A program made the translations under genes and the position numbers. Positions 1 through 8,128 of a stretch of DNA of 53,761 nucleotides are shown here, one piece after another. Source of the DNA: Nevskia sp. GTDB lineage: Bacteria; Pseudomonadota; Gammaproteobacteria; Nevskiales; Nevskiaceae. How positions within the stretch are numbered: position 1 is the first letter of the stretch; every line of letters begins with the position of its first letter. The notes under the pieces are model-generated. The model ran no database searches and was not told where the DNA came from. It worked only from the letters and a program-made list of their open reading frames with translations. Where the stretch lies: contig JARLJS010000190.1 of the NCBI GenBank assembly GCA_031291075.1, positions 1 through 53,761 of the forward strand, given 5' to 3'.

Positions 1-3000
1 CCCCCGCCGCCGCCCGCGCCACTCCCGCCGGCGGTGTCGGCGCCGCCCGCGGCCGAGAGCGGGATCGACGACGAGCTGCTCGAGATCTTCGGCGGCGAGG
101 CCGAGGAGCTGCTCGGCAACATCGGCCATTACCTCGAGGTGTGGCACAGCGACCACGCCTATGGCGAGGCGGCCAACGAGGTGCGGCGCGCCCTGCACAC
201 GCTCAAGGGCAGTGCCCGCACCGCCGGCGCGACCGCCATCGGCACGGTGGCGCACCGCATGGAAAACCTGGTGGTGGAGGAGGCGCAGCCACAGATCGCA
301 TTGCTGTACCGCGCGCTTACCAGCGGCGTCGACGAGCTGCAGCGCATGCTCGACGAGCTGCGCCGCAGCCAGCCGCTCGACGAGCGGCGCGCCCTGGCGG
401 CCATCGAAGCCGCCCTGGCCGCGCCGGCGCCGGTCGCGCCACCGGTCGTGCCCGTAGCGGCGCCCGAGCCGCCACCGCGGGCGGTCCTGCCGCCGCTGCC
501 GGTGCTGGAATTGCCGGAGTTCGAGCTGCCGCCGGTCGAACCTGCGCCGCCGGTGCCGGCACCCGAACCGGCGCCGCTCGAATCGCTGGCGACAGTGCCG
601 GCCGAACCCATCGTCTACGCGCCGCCGGCGCCGGAGCCGTTCGAAGTGCCGCCGCCGGCCGCGCCACCGCCGCCCGTGGCGGCGCACGTCGAGGCTCCGG
701 CCCACAACCTGGACGAAGAGATCACCGACATCTTCTCGGCCGAGGCGACCGAGCTGCTGGAGCAGCTCGATACCGGCTTCGAGGGCTGGCAGAACGGCGA
801 CGACACCGAGCCGGTGCGCGACGTGCAGCGCGCCCTGCACACGCTCAAGGGCGGCGCGCGCATGGCCGGGCTCGACGCCATGGCGGACGCCGCCCACGAG
901 CTGGAGACGCGCGTCAACGCCCTTATCGCCAGCGGCGAGTTCCCCCAGCCGGCCGCGTTCGAGCGTATGCGGGCCGAGCTGGACCGGCTGCAGGGCATGC
1001 ACGACCAAGTGCAGCGCGGCCAGGCCGAGCTGCTGGTCAGCCCGCTGGAGCTGCCCGCGGCGGAGCTGCCGGCGCCTCAGCCGGCCGCGGCCCCGGTACC
1101 CGCCGCCGCGGCAGCTGCAGGGGCGCAGTGGGCGCCGGAGCTGTTCTGGCGGCCGGAGGAGGACCTCGCCGGCTTCGCCCTGGCGCGCCGCGAAACCGCG
1201 CGCGTGCCGGTGGAAGAGCTGGACTCGATGCTCAACGAGGCGGGCGAGATCTCGATCTACCGCTCGCGCCTGGAGGAACGCAACACCAGCCTGCGCAACC
1301 AGCTCGGCGAGATGTCGCACACCGTGGTGCGCATCCGCGAGCAGCTGCGCATGCTCGACATCGAGACCGAGGCGCAGATCGCCGCCCGCGGCCGCGGCTT
1401 CACCCAGGGCGGCGGCGACCGCTACGGCCAGGAATTCGACCCGCTGGAGATGGACCGCTACTCGCGCATGCAGGAGCTGTCGCGCGCGTTGGCCGAGTCG
1501 ATCTCCGACCTGACCTCGCTGCAGACCACCATGGACGAGGCGGTGAGCGAGGCCGACGCGCTGCTGCTGCAGCAGAGCCGCGTCACCAGCGAGGTGCAGC
1601 AGGGCCTGATGGGCACGCTGATGGTGCCCTTCTCCCGCCAGGTGCAGCGCCTGCTGCGCGTGGTGCGGCAGACCGCGCAGGAGAACGGCAAGCAGGTCGA
1701 GATCCAGTTCCAGGGCGTGGAGGCGGAGCTGGACCGCCACGTGCTGGAGCGCATCACCGCGCCGCTGGAGCACCTGCTGCGCAACGCGGTGGTGCACGGC
1801 ATCGAGGACCCGGCCGCGCGCGCGCTCGCCGGCAAGGCGGTGGTCGGCACCATCAACCTGCGGCTGGCGCGCGAGGGCGCGCAGCTGCTGGTCGACCTGG
1901 CCGACGACGGCCGCGGCCTCGACTACGCCGCGATCCGCGACAAGGCGGTGCAGCGCGGCCTGATGGCGGCGGGGGCCAACCTGTCGGACGACGACCTCGC
2001 GCGGTTCATCTTCGAACCCGGCTTCTCCACCGCCAAGCGCCTGACCCAGGACGCCGGCCGCGGCATCGGCATGGACGTGGTGGCGAGCGAGGTGAAGCAG
2101 CTCGCCGGCACGCTGGAGCTGCGCTCCGAGTCGGGCAAGGGCACCCGCTTCCAGCTGCGCCTGCCGCTGACCCTGGCGGTGTCGCAGGCGCTGCTGGTGA
2201 CCGTGGGCCCGGACAGCTATGCCATCCCGCTGCCCAGCATCGAGGGCATCGCCCGGGTGCCGCGCGCCGAGCTGGCCGACTACGTGCGCGACGACGGGCC
2301 GCTGTTCGCCTACGGCGGCCGCGGCTACCGCGTGCGCCACCTGGGCGACTTCGTGGGCGTGGCGCACGCGCCGCCGCAGGAGGCGCGCACCTACACCGCG
2401 ATCCTGGTGCGCCTGGGCGAGGGCCTGGGCACCGGCGAGCGGCGCGTGGCGCTGATCGTCGACAGCCTGCTCGGCAACCGCGAAGTGGTGTCCAAGGCGG
2501 TCGGCCCGCAGGTCAGCAGCGTGCCCGGCGTGGCCGGCGCCACCATCCTGGCCGACGGCCGCGTGGTGCTGATCCTCGACGTCGCCGCGCTGATCTCCGA
2601 GCGCACCCGCCGCGCCCTGCTGGCCGAGGCGGCCGGCCGCGGCGACGCCGCCACCGCGGCGGCGGAGCGCGTCGTCAGCACGGTGATGGTGGTGGACGAC
2701 TCCATCACCATGCGCCGGGTCGCCGAGCGCCTGCTCGGCCGCAACGGTTACCGCGTGGTCACCGCCAAGGACGGCCTCGACGCCATCGCCATGCTGCAGA
2801 CCGAGTCGCCCTCGACCATCCTGCTCGACATCGAGATGCCGCGCGCCGACGGCTTCGAGGTCGCCGCCTTCGTCCGCAACAACCCGCGCATCGCCAAGGT
2901 GCCGATCATCATGATCACCTCCCGCTCCGGCGAAAAGCACCGCGAGCGCGCCCGCAGCCTGGGCGTGGACCGCTACCTGATCAAGCCCTACCAGGAGGAC

Positions 3001-3057
3001 CAGCTGCTGGCCGAGGTGCGTGACATGATCCGGCAGGCGCACGGGGAGGCCGCGTGA
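1..3057 (+). CDS. chpA: ChpA-type hybrid chemotaxis histidine kinase (5' end outside window)
   Basis: Cytoplasmic sensor kinase of the Pil-Chp system that controls type IV pilus twitching and surface sensing. The frame is open from base 1, so the true start lies upstream; the GTG at 34 is probably internal. In order there are two Hpt domains with phospho-acceptor His at visible residues 66 and 280 (each in LHTLKG), separated by a long Pro/Ala-rich linker; a CheA-like catalytic domain (HLLRNAVVHG, DDGRGLD, GRGIGMDV); a CheW-like domain; and a C-terminal receiver with VVDDS, phospho-acceptor Asp near visible residue 943 and the conserved Lys in IKPY. ChpA proteins usually carry several Hpt domains, so more are expected upstream. 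The stop overlaps the next start (GTGA), indicating translational coupling. The family is clear; the gene name is inferred from domain order and the chpC-like neighbour. Confidence 0.93.
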   Translation, partial: PPPPPAPLPPAVSAPPAAESGIDDELLEIFGGEAEELLGNIGHYLEVWHSDHAYGEAANEVRRALHTLKGSARTAGATAIGTVAHRMENLVVEEAQPQIALLYRALTSGVDELQRMLDELRRSQPLDERRALAAIEAALAAPAPVAPPVVPVAAPEPPPRAVLPPLPVLELPEFELPPVEPAPPVPAPEPAPLESLATVPAEPIVYAPPAPEPFEVPPPAAPPPPVAAHVEAPAHNLDEEITDIFSAEATELLEQLDTGFEGWQNGDDTEPVRDVQRALHTLKGGARMAGLDAMADAAHELETRVNALIASGEFPQPAAFERMRAELDRLQGMHDQVQRGQAELLVSPLELPAAELPAPQPAAAPVPAAAAAAGAQWAPELFWRPEEDLAGFALARRETARVPVEELDSMLNEAGEISIYRSRLEERNTSLRNQLGEMSHTVVRIREQLRMLDIETEAQIAARGRGFTQGGGDRYGQEFDPLEMDRYSRMQELSRALAESISDLTSLQTTMDEAVSEADALLLQQSRVTSEVQQGLMGTLMVPFSRQVQRLLRVVRQTAQENGKQVEIQFQGVEAELDRHVLERITAPLEHLLRNAVVHGIEDPAARALAGKAVVGTINLRLAREGAQLLVDLADDGRGLDYAAIRDKAVQRGLMAAGANLSDDDLARFIFEPGFSTAKRLTQDAGRGIGMDVVASEVKQLAGTLELRSESGKGTRFQLRLPLTLAVSQALLVTVGPDSYAIPLPSIEGIARVPRAELADYVRDDGPLFAYGGRGYRVRHLGDFVGVAHAPPQEARTYTAILVRLGEGLGTGERRVALIVDSLLGNREVVSKAVGPQVSSVPGVAGATILADGRVVLILDVAALISERTRRALLAEAAGRGDAATAAAERVVSTVMVVDDSITMRRVAERLLGRNGYRVVTAKDGLDAIAMLQTESPSTILLDIEMPRADGFEVAAFVRNNPRIAKVPIIMITSRSGEKHRERARSLGVDRYLIKPYQEDQLLAEVRDMIRQAHGEAA

Positions 3058-3533
3058 ACGACGCCGTGCCGCAGCAGCTCTACGCCGTGCTGGTGGCGCT
3101 GCAGAGCGACACCCTGCTGCTGCCCAACCTGGCGGTGGCCGAGGTGGTGGCGATGCAGAACCTGCGTCCGCTGTCGGGGTCGCCGGCGTGGTTCGCCGGC
3201 CTGCTCAGCTGGCAGGGCCTGGAGCTGCCGGTGGCGCGCTTCGAGCTGCTCAACAACGGCGGCGCCGACCTGCCCGGCCGCCGCACCCGCATCGCCATCA
3301 TCAACGCCGTCAGCACGCGGCTGTCGGCGGGCCGCTACGGCCTGCTCGCCGAAGGGTATCCGCACCTGGTCACCCTCAACCGCGCCGCCCTGCGCCCGGC
3401 CGAATTGCGGCCGCAGGACAGCCCGGGCCTGGTGCTGTCGCGCGTCAAGGTGGCGAGCCAGGAGGCGCTGATCCCCAACCTGGAGCGGATCGAGCAGGAG
3501 ATGGCGGCGGTGCTGTCGGAGGCGCCGGGCTGA
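3054..3533 (+). CDS. chpC: CheW-like adaptor of the pilus chemosensory system (ChpC-like)
   Basis: A 159-residue protein made essentially of one CheW domain. CheW-type proteins are cytoplasmic scaffolds that link chemoreceptors to the CheA/ChpA kinase. The GTG start overlaps the chpA stop by four bases, and chpA followed by a small CheW protein matches the chpA-(chpB)-chpC order of Pseudomonas; no chpB methylesterase lies between. The segment with SPAWFAGLLSWQGLELPVAR resembles the conserved CheW core. The exact name is inferred from position, and it could equally be called a generic CheW protein. Confidence 0.82.
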   Translation: MNDAVPQQLYAVLVALQSDTLLLPNLAVAEVVAMQNLRPLSGSPAWFAGLLSWQGLELPVARFELLNNGGADLPGRRTRIAIINAVSTRLSAGRYGLLAEGYPHLVTLNRAALRPAELRPQDSPGLVLSRVKVASQEALIPNLERIEQEMAAVLSEAPG

Positions 3534-3686
3534 GTCCAGCCGGAACGGCCCGGAGGTTGCGCTACAACCATTCGGACTTGAGCGAAGGTCGGGCCCCTCG
3601 CGGCGGAGCCACGGCGTGTCAGCGGGCGTTACCGAAGAACGGAGCGCGGAGCTGTTTCGTGGGGAGATGCCCTGGGGTCATATCCC

Positions 3687-3713
3687 TTGACAATGTACCT
3701 TTTTTGATACATT
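3687..3713 (+). promoter_or_regulatory. Promoter and palindromic operator of the higBA pair
   Basis: A perfect -35 box TTGACA (3687-3692) runs into a near-perfect dyad, AATGTACC then six T residues then GATACATT (3692-3713), with 15 of 16 arm bases complementary. The right arm supplies a -10-like TACATT after a short 15-base spacer. A dyad covering the promoter just ahead of a toxin-antitoxin pair is the usual place for an autoregulatory antitoxin operator. The binding role is inferred. The rest of 3534-3735 holds no recognisable gene. Confidence 0.6.
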
Positions 3714-3735
3714 CTTGCAGGCAGGGAGGTACGGC

Positions 3736-4083
3736 TTGGTCGATCTCAAGAAGGTTCACGCCGTTTTCTACCGAACAGCGAGCGGGGCGGAGCCGGTGCG
3801 GGATTGGCTCAAGTCGCTTCCGGCCGAAGAGCGTCGGATCATCGGCAATGACATCGCAACGGTCGAATTCGGTTGGCCTGTAGGGATGCCAACGTGCCGT
3901 CCCTTGGGTGGTGGTTTATGGGAAGTGCGTAGCGCTCTTCCACGTAACCGTATCGCGCGCGTTCTTTTCTCGGTAGCCGATGGTCGTATGCTCCTGATTC
4001 ATGGCTTCATCAAGAAAACGCAGAAGACATCACCGGAGGATATTGACCTGGCCCAGAAGCGCCGCAGAGATAGTCAGCACTGA
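3736..4083 (+). CDS. higB: RelE/HigB-family toxin (Gp49-like)
   Basis: A 115-residue protein of the phage Gp49-like/HigB family (RelE superfamily), whose members are ribosome-dependent mRNA interferases. Recognisable parts are the N-terminal FYRTASGAEPVRDWLKSL, the central GLWEVRSALPRNRIARVLF and the C-terminal LIHGFIKKTQKTSPEDIDLA, which form the usual strand order and carry the basic residues. The TTG at 3736 is chosen because GGAGG lies six bases upstream; an in-frame TTG at 3715 is possible but has no ribosome site. The antitoxin gene follows after 15 bases, giving the toxin-first order typical of higBA. Base composition is less G+C-rich than its neighbours, suggesting acquisition. Confidence 0.85.
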   Translation: MVDLKKVHAVFYRTASGAEPVRDWLKSLPAEERRIIGNDIATVEFGWPVGMPTCRPLGGGLWEVRSALPRNRIARVLFSVADGRMLLIHGFIKKTQKTSPEDIDLAQKRRRDSQH

Positions 4084-4098
4084 GAGCAGGTAAACGTC

Positions 4099-4389
4099 AT
4101 GGCAAAGAAAGCAAACCCCCATATCGGCAGCTCCTTCGATGACTTCCTCAAGGAGGAGGGCATCTACGAGGAGGTGCAGAACACTGCGATCAAGCGCGTT
4201 CTGTCGTGGCAACTGCAGGAAGCCATGAAGGCGCGAAAGCTGACGAAGATGGAAATGGCGCGACGGATGGATACCAGTCGCGCGCAACTCGATCGCCTGC
4301 TTGATCCCGATAATGACAGCGTAACGCTGGCGACCCTCTCGCGCGCAGCAGCGATTGTAGGACGGAAGGTCCGGTTGGAACTGGTCTGA
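4099..4389 (+). CDS. higA: XRE-family antitoxin (HigA-like)
   Basis: A 96-residue DNA-binding antitoxin that should bind and neutralise the upstream HigB-like toxin and repress the operon. A helix-turn-helix is visible at roughly residues 50-75 (KLTKMEMARRMDTSRAQLDR), followed by a C-terminal segment (TLATLSRAAAIVGRKVRLEL) typical of this short XRE class. It follows higB closely and shares its lower G+C. The dyad at 3692-3713 is the likely target. Family assignment is confident; the pairing rests on synteny. Confidence 0.85.
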   Translation: MAKKANPHIGSSFDDFLKEEGIYEEVQNTAIKRVLSWQLQEAMKARKLTKMEMARRMDTSRAQLDRLLDPDNDSVTLATLSRAAAIVGRKVRLELV

Positions 4390-4434
4390 GGTGTCGGCAT
4401 CTGATGAGAGAGCGTCACTCTTTGACCAGTCCGT

Positions 4435-4703
4435 GTAGGTCCGAACCGCCGAAGGCGTTTCGGACGCATTTCAAACGTTTGCCCCCCGCGATACGCTTGG
4501 GGCCTGAGGCCAGTTCGGAGGGTCAGCGGAGATGCCCAACCATAGGCGAGCCTGCGTGCCGGGCGGCACGTGGTTTCTTCACCGTCAAACTGCTGCAGCG
4601 GTATGGCAATGACCTGTTGATCCGTTGGTGCGGCGATGCTTCGGCTGCGGTCGCTGGGGATGAGTGACATGCGTCCGAAACGCCTTCGGCGGTTCGGACC
4701 TAC
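4435..4703. repeat. 269-bp element with perfect 35-bp terminal inverted repeats (MITE- or BIME-like)
   Basis: Bases 4435-4469 and 4669-4703 are exact reverse complements over 35 bases, separated by 199 bases. Each arm is itself almost a hairpin: TCCGAACCGCC and GGCGTTTCGGA flank GAA with one mismatch. No clear target-site duplication is visible. The interior has an open frame at 4404-4667 that runs through the left repeat and resembles nothing I know, so I do not call it a gene. Together with flanks this accounts for the gap 4390-4809 between higA and zapE. The element could be a non-autonomous transposable element, a repetitive palindromic unit or a bidirectional terminator. Confidence 0.7.
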
Positions 4704-4809
4704 GCTGGCTGTCCCGCGGCGCAGCGGCCTGACTCACGGTTCAACGTGACGGCCGCAAGCTGCCAATTTGGGTCGGAGTTGAGTACGCCACGCCTTGCCC
4801 AACCTGCAA

Positions 4810-5958
4810 TCAGGTCAGGTGCGGCCTGGCCAGGTATTCCTCCGACTGCATCTCGGTCAGCCGCGACACCGTGCGCTGGAACTCGAACTTGAGGCGGCTG
4901 CCGGCGTAGAGCCGGTCCAGCGGCACCGCGGCTGCCAGCAGCAGCTTGACGCCGCGGTCGTAGAACTCGTCCACCATGTTGACGAAGCGGCGGGCGGCGT
5001 CCTCGTGGTCGCTGTCGAGCTGCGGCACGCCGGAGACGATGACGGTGTGGTGGGTGCGGGCCAGTTCGATGTAGTCGGCGGCGCCGCGCGGGCCGTCGCA
5101 GAGCTCGTGGAACTCGAACCAGGCGGCGCCCTCGGCGACGCAGCGCGCGGCGATGGAGCGGTCGTTGACGTTGAGGTCCACGCGTTCGCAGTGGCCGTGC
5201 GGTGCCAGTGCGCGGAAGCGCTGGTCGAGCGTGGCGACGGCGGCATTGTCGCTCGGCCACAGGTAGAGCTGCACGCCGTGCAGTGCGCGCAGGCGGTAGT
5301 CGGTGCCGCCGTCGACGTTGAGCACGGCGCAGCTCTGCTTGAGGCGGTCGATCGCCGGCAGAAAGCGCTCGCGCTGCAGGCCGTCCCGGTAGAGCAGGTC
5401 GGGGGCCACGTTGGAGGTCGCCACCAGGGTCAGGCCCTGCTTGAACAGCGCCTCGAACAGGCGGCCGAGGATCATGGCGTCGGCGATGTCGGAGACGTAG
5501 AACTCGTCGAAGCACAGCACCCGCGTTTCCCCGGCGATCTCCTCGGCCACGCGCAGCAGCGGGTCCTGCTGGTCGGGATAGCGCTGGCGCCGCTCGTGCA
5601 CGTCCAGCATGAAGCGGTGGAAGTGGGTGCGGCGCTTGCGGCTGAACGGCAGGGCGTCGAAGAACACGTCCATCAGGTAGGTCTTGCCGCGTCCCACGCC
5701 GCCCCACATGTACAGGCCCGGCACCCGCGGATAGCTCAGGCGCGAGCTGCCGAAGCGGCGCCGCGGCGGGTTCTGGATCAGCTCGTCATAGACGCGCTGC
5801 AGGGCTTCCACCGCCAGCGCCTGCGCCGGGTCGTGGACGAAGCCGGGCTGGCCCAGGTCGGCCTGGTAGCGCTGCCGCGGCGTCGGCGCCAGGTCGTGCG
5901 GCGCCTCGGCCCGCCGGGGCTGGATGTCGCGACCGCGCTGCTGTGGAGGTGAGGCCAT
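4810..5958 (-). CDS. zapE: Cell division protein ZapE (AFG1-type AAA ATPase)
   Basis: A 382-residue P-loop ATPase of the AFG1/ZapE family, close to the roughly 375 residues of E. coli ZapE, which binds the FtsZ ring under stress. Walker A GGVGRGKT is at residues 86-93 and the Walker B region FDEFYVSD follows at about 150-157. The N-terminal LGQPGFVHDPAQALAVEALQ and the C-terminal QRTVSRLTEMQSEEYL fit the family. The frame stays open further upstream into plsC, but the ATG at 5958 gives the family length and leaves a 20-base gap after the plsC stop, so the two are probably one transcription unit. Confidence 0.92.
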   Translation of the reverse strand: MASPPQQRGRDIQPRRAEAPHDLAPTPRQRYQADLGQPGFVHDPAQALAVEALQRVYDELIQNPPRRRFGSSRLSYPRVPGLYMWGGVGRGKTYLMDVFFDALPFSRKRRTHFHRFMLDVHERRQRYPDQQDPLLRVAEEIAGETRVLCFDEFYVSDIADAMILGRLFEALFKQGLTLVATSNVAPDLLYRDGLQRERFLPAIDRLKQSCAVLNVDGGTDYRLRALHGVQLYLWPSDNAAVATLDQRFRALAPHGHCERVDLNVNDRSIAARCVAEGAAWFEFHELCDGPRGAADYIELARTHHTVIVSGVPQLDSDHEDAARRFVNMVDEFYDRGVKLLLAAAVPLDRLYAGSRLKFEFQRTVSRLTEMQSEEYLARPHLT

Positions 5959-5978
5959 CGCTGGAACTGTCGTCTCGC

Positions 5979-6728
5979 TTATCCGCGCCAGGCCGGTATC
6001 GGCTGGTGCAGGCCGTCGGCTTCGCCGCAATGCTGGAGGATGGCGGCGCGCGCGGCGTCGCGCAAGTTCTGCACCGCGTCGCGGTCGGCGCCGTCCGCCT
6101 GCAGCGGGTCGAGCACCTGCAGCGTCAGCGGCGACCAGCGGAACAGCCTCTGGCCCTCGCCCAGCAAGTCGCGGCTGCCGCGCAGCGCCAGCGGCGCCAC
6201 CGGGACTTCGGCGCGCGCCGCCACCATGAAGGCGCCGGAATGGAACGGCAGCAGCATGGCCGGGGCGCGGAAGGTGCCTTCCGGGAAGATGGCGAAGGAC
6301 TCGCCCTGCTGTATGCGGCCGATCAGTTCGAGCGTGGCTTGCGCCGCGCCGCGCACCGACCCCCGGTTGACGAAGGTCACGCCCATGCGCTTGATGATCG
6401 GGCCGATGTAGGGCCAGTCCGCCGCGCGATGCTGCACCAGGAAGGTGAAGCGCGCCGGCAGCGCCGCCGTCACCAGGATGCCGTCGAGGTAGCTGGCGTG
6501 GTTGCACACCGCGATGCACGGGCCCGGCGGCAGGCGCTCGAGGCCGCGGATGCGGAACGGGATGAAGCTCGCCGCGAGCCAGGCGCGCACGCCCAGCCGG
6601 CCGATGGCGCGGCGCAGCCGCAGGCTGGGGGCGGCCAGCAGCAGCGGGCAGAACAGCAGCAGCAGGACGATGACGAACATCGCCATGGCGTGGACGCCGC
6701 CGAGCGTTCTGAGGACACGGGAGATCAT
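5979..6728 (-). CDS. plsC: 1-acyl-sn-glycerol-3-phosphate acyltransferase (PlsC family)
   Basis: A 249-residue inner-membrane acyltransferase that should convert lysophosphatidic acid to phosphatidic acid in phospholipid synthesis. An N-terminal hydrophobic segment (about residues 15-33) is followed by the catalytic NHASYLD (HX4D, His77 and Asp82) and FPEGTFR (148-154), the two hallmark motifs, with the GVTFVNRGS block between them. The ATG at 6728 is chosen: a longer open frame reaches 6974 but runs through the palindromic element at 6745-6990 and adds residues unlike the family. It lies just upstream of zapE on the same strand. A broader lysophospholipid acyltransferase role is possible. 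Confidence 0.87.
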   Translation of the reverse strand: MISRVLRTLGGVHAMAMFVIVLLLLFCPLLLAAPSLRLRRAIGRLGVRAWLAASFIPFRIRGLERLPPGPCIAVCNHASYLDGILVTAALPARFTFLVQHRAADWPYIGPIIKRMGVTFVNRGSVRGAAQATLELIGRIQQGESFAIFPEGTFRAPAMLLPFHSGAFMVAARAEVPVAPLALRGSRDLLGEGQRLFRWSPLTLQVLDPLQADGADRDAVQNLRDAARAAILQHCGEADGLHQPIPAWRG

Positions 6729-6744
6729 GGTTGCGGCGGGTATT

Positions 6745-6990
6745 ATCCTAGAAACGGCAGTTGGGGATCGGCGCTCGGCGATCCCGCAGCGAGGGATGGC
6801 GCCGGCCTGGAGCGAAACCCATGGTGGTTCCATGGGTTTCGCGAAGGCCAAGCCAGACCCGCGAGGGGCGCCGAGCGCCGATCCAGCGAGAGAAGCATTC
6901 ACCCAGGTGGTGGACCCCACACCTTCACAAATCTGTGATGACCTCAACCAATTTGCGGCTTCTCTCGCGGCCAACTGCCGTTTCTAGGAT
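6745..6990. repeat. 246-bp nested palindromic element that can fold into a three-way junction
   Basis: Four perfect stems are nested. Stem A: 20 bases, 6745-6764 with 6971-6990, closes the element. Stem B: 16 bases, 6765-6780 with 6869-6884, begins immediately inside A and contains stem C, a 13-base hairpin (6812-6824 with 6830-6842, loop of five). Stem D: 11 bases, 6886-6896 with 6958-6968, starts one base after B and ends two bases before the right arm of A. No compensating mismatches occur in any stem. The element fills the divergent gap between the plsC and xerD starts, so it may also carry their promoters. It could be a mobile element of the MITE kind, a structured RNA or a cruciform-forming site. 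Confidence 0.75.
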
Positions 6991-7002
6991 CATAGAAGGG
7001 TC

Positions 7003-7947
7003 ATGAAGCGCCCTCCGCCGACCCCGCTGGACCCGGCTGACAATGCCGGCATCGAACGCTTCGCCGACATGCTGTGGCTCGAGCATGGCCTGGCGCAGAA
7101 CAGCCTGGCGTCCTACCGCTCCGACTTGGCACTACTGGCGCGCTGGCTGCGCGGCCAGGGCCGTGCGCTGGATGCCGCCGGCACCGCCGACCTGCGCGAC
7201 TACCTGGCGCACCGGCTGCGGCCGGCCGGCAAGGGCCGGCGCGCCCCGTTCGGCCCCCGCTCGCAGGCGCGCTTCATCACCGTGTGCCGCCGCTACTACG
7301 GCTGGCTGGTGCGCGAACGGGTGCGTAGCGACGACCCTGCGGCCCATCTCGAACTGCCGCGCCTGGGGCGGTCCCTGCCCAGGACGCTGGGGATGGACGA
7401 GGTTGACCGCCTGCTCGCCGCGCCGGCCGCCGCCGACGGCGCGCTGGGCCTGCGCGACCGCGCCATGCTGGAGTTGATGTACGCCTCCGGCCTGCGCGTG
7501 TCGGAGCTGGTCAAGCTGCGGCGCGACGAGTTGAACCTGGAGCACGGCGTGGTGCGCCTGGTCGGCAAGGGCGGCCGCGAGCGCATGGTGCCGATGGGCG
7601 AACCGGCGATGCAGGCGGTGCGCGAGTGGCTGCGGCAGGGGCGTCCGGAGTTCTGCGGCGCCGCTGCCGGCGATGCGGTGTTCCTCAGCCGCCGCGGCGA
7701 GCCGATGACGCGGCAGAACTTCTGGCTGCTGATCAAGCGCCATGCCGGTGCCGCCGGCATCGGCACCGCGCTGTCGCCGCACACCCTGCGCCACGCCTTC
7801 GCCACCCACCTGCTGGAGCGCGGCGCCGACCTGCGCGCGGTGCAGATGCTGCTGGGGCACGCCGACCTGTCGACCACCCAGATCTACACCCACGTGGCGC
7901 GGGCCCGCCTGAAGCAACTGCACGCCCAGCATCATCCACGGAGTTGA
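7003..7947 (+). CDS. xerD: Tyrosine recombinase XerD
   Basis: A 314-residue site-specific recombinase that should act with XerC at dif to resolve chromosome dimers. It has an N-terminal SAM-like core-binding domain (about residues 15-105) and a C-terminal catalytic domain with Arg165 (ASGLRVSEL), His260 and Arg263 (SPHTLRHAFATH), His286 (LLGHADLSTTQIYTHV) and nucleophile Tyr295. The length is close to the usual 298-310. The ATG at 7003 has AGAAGGG upstream. The next gene, dsbC, follows on the same strand, an order seen in other gammaproteobacteria. XerD rather than XerC is chosen from this neighbour. Confidence 0.9.
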   Translation: MKRPPPTPLDPADNAGIERFADMLWLEHGLAQNSLASYRSDLALLARWLRGQGRALDAAGTADLRDYLAHRLRPAGKGRRAPFGPRSQARFITVCRRYYGWLVRERVRSDDPAAHLELPRLGRSLPRTLGMDEVDRLLAAPAAADGALGLRDRAMLELMYASGLRVSELVKLRRDELNLEHGVVRLVGKGGRERMVPMGEPAMQAVREWLRQGRPEFCGAAAGDAVFLSRRGEPMTRQNFWLLIKRHAGAAGIGTALSPHTLRHAFATHLLERGADLRAVQMLLGHADLSTTQIYTHVARARLKQLHAQHHPRS

Positions 7948-8045
7948 AGCCGGTGACGGCCGGGCCGGCGCTTCCGGGAACGCGCACGGTTGCCGCGGGA
8001 GGGTAAGGCCGGCCCCGCACGTCTTAAGCCTGATGCCGCAATGGT

Positions 8046-8082
8046 CCCCGCGGGCCAGCCCGAACCGGCCCCCGGGGTTTTT
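8046..8082 (+). terminator. Intrinsic terminator after xerD
   Basis: CCCCG-c-GGGCC (8046-8056) pairs with GGCCC-c-CGGGG (8067-8077): an 11-position stem with one C-C mismatch and a 10-base loop, followed by five T residues. It lies about 100 bases past the xerD stop and before dsbC, so dsbC probably has its own promoter in 8083-8128. Confidence 0.7.
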
Positions 8083-8128
8083 GTCATACTAGTTACCTAC
8101 AGTTCGTAGCTTCACGCCCGGATTTCCC

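Noticed and set aside
141-3023. A 960-codon frame overlapping chpA on the same strand
   Set aside because: It is an Arg/Ala-rich frame-shifted shadow of chpA with no domain content.
4404-4667. An 87-codon ORF after higA
   Set aside because: It runs through the left 35-bp inverted repeat and shows no domain, signal or gene-like codon pattern.
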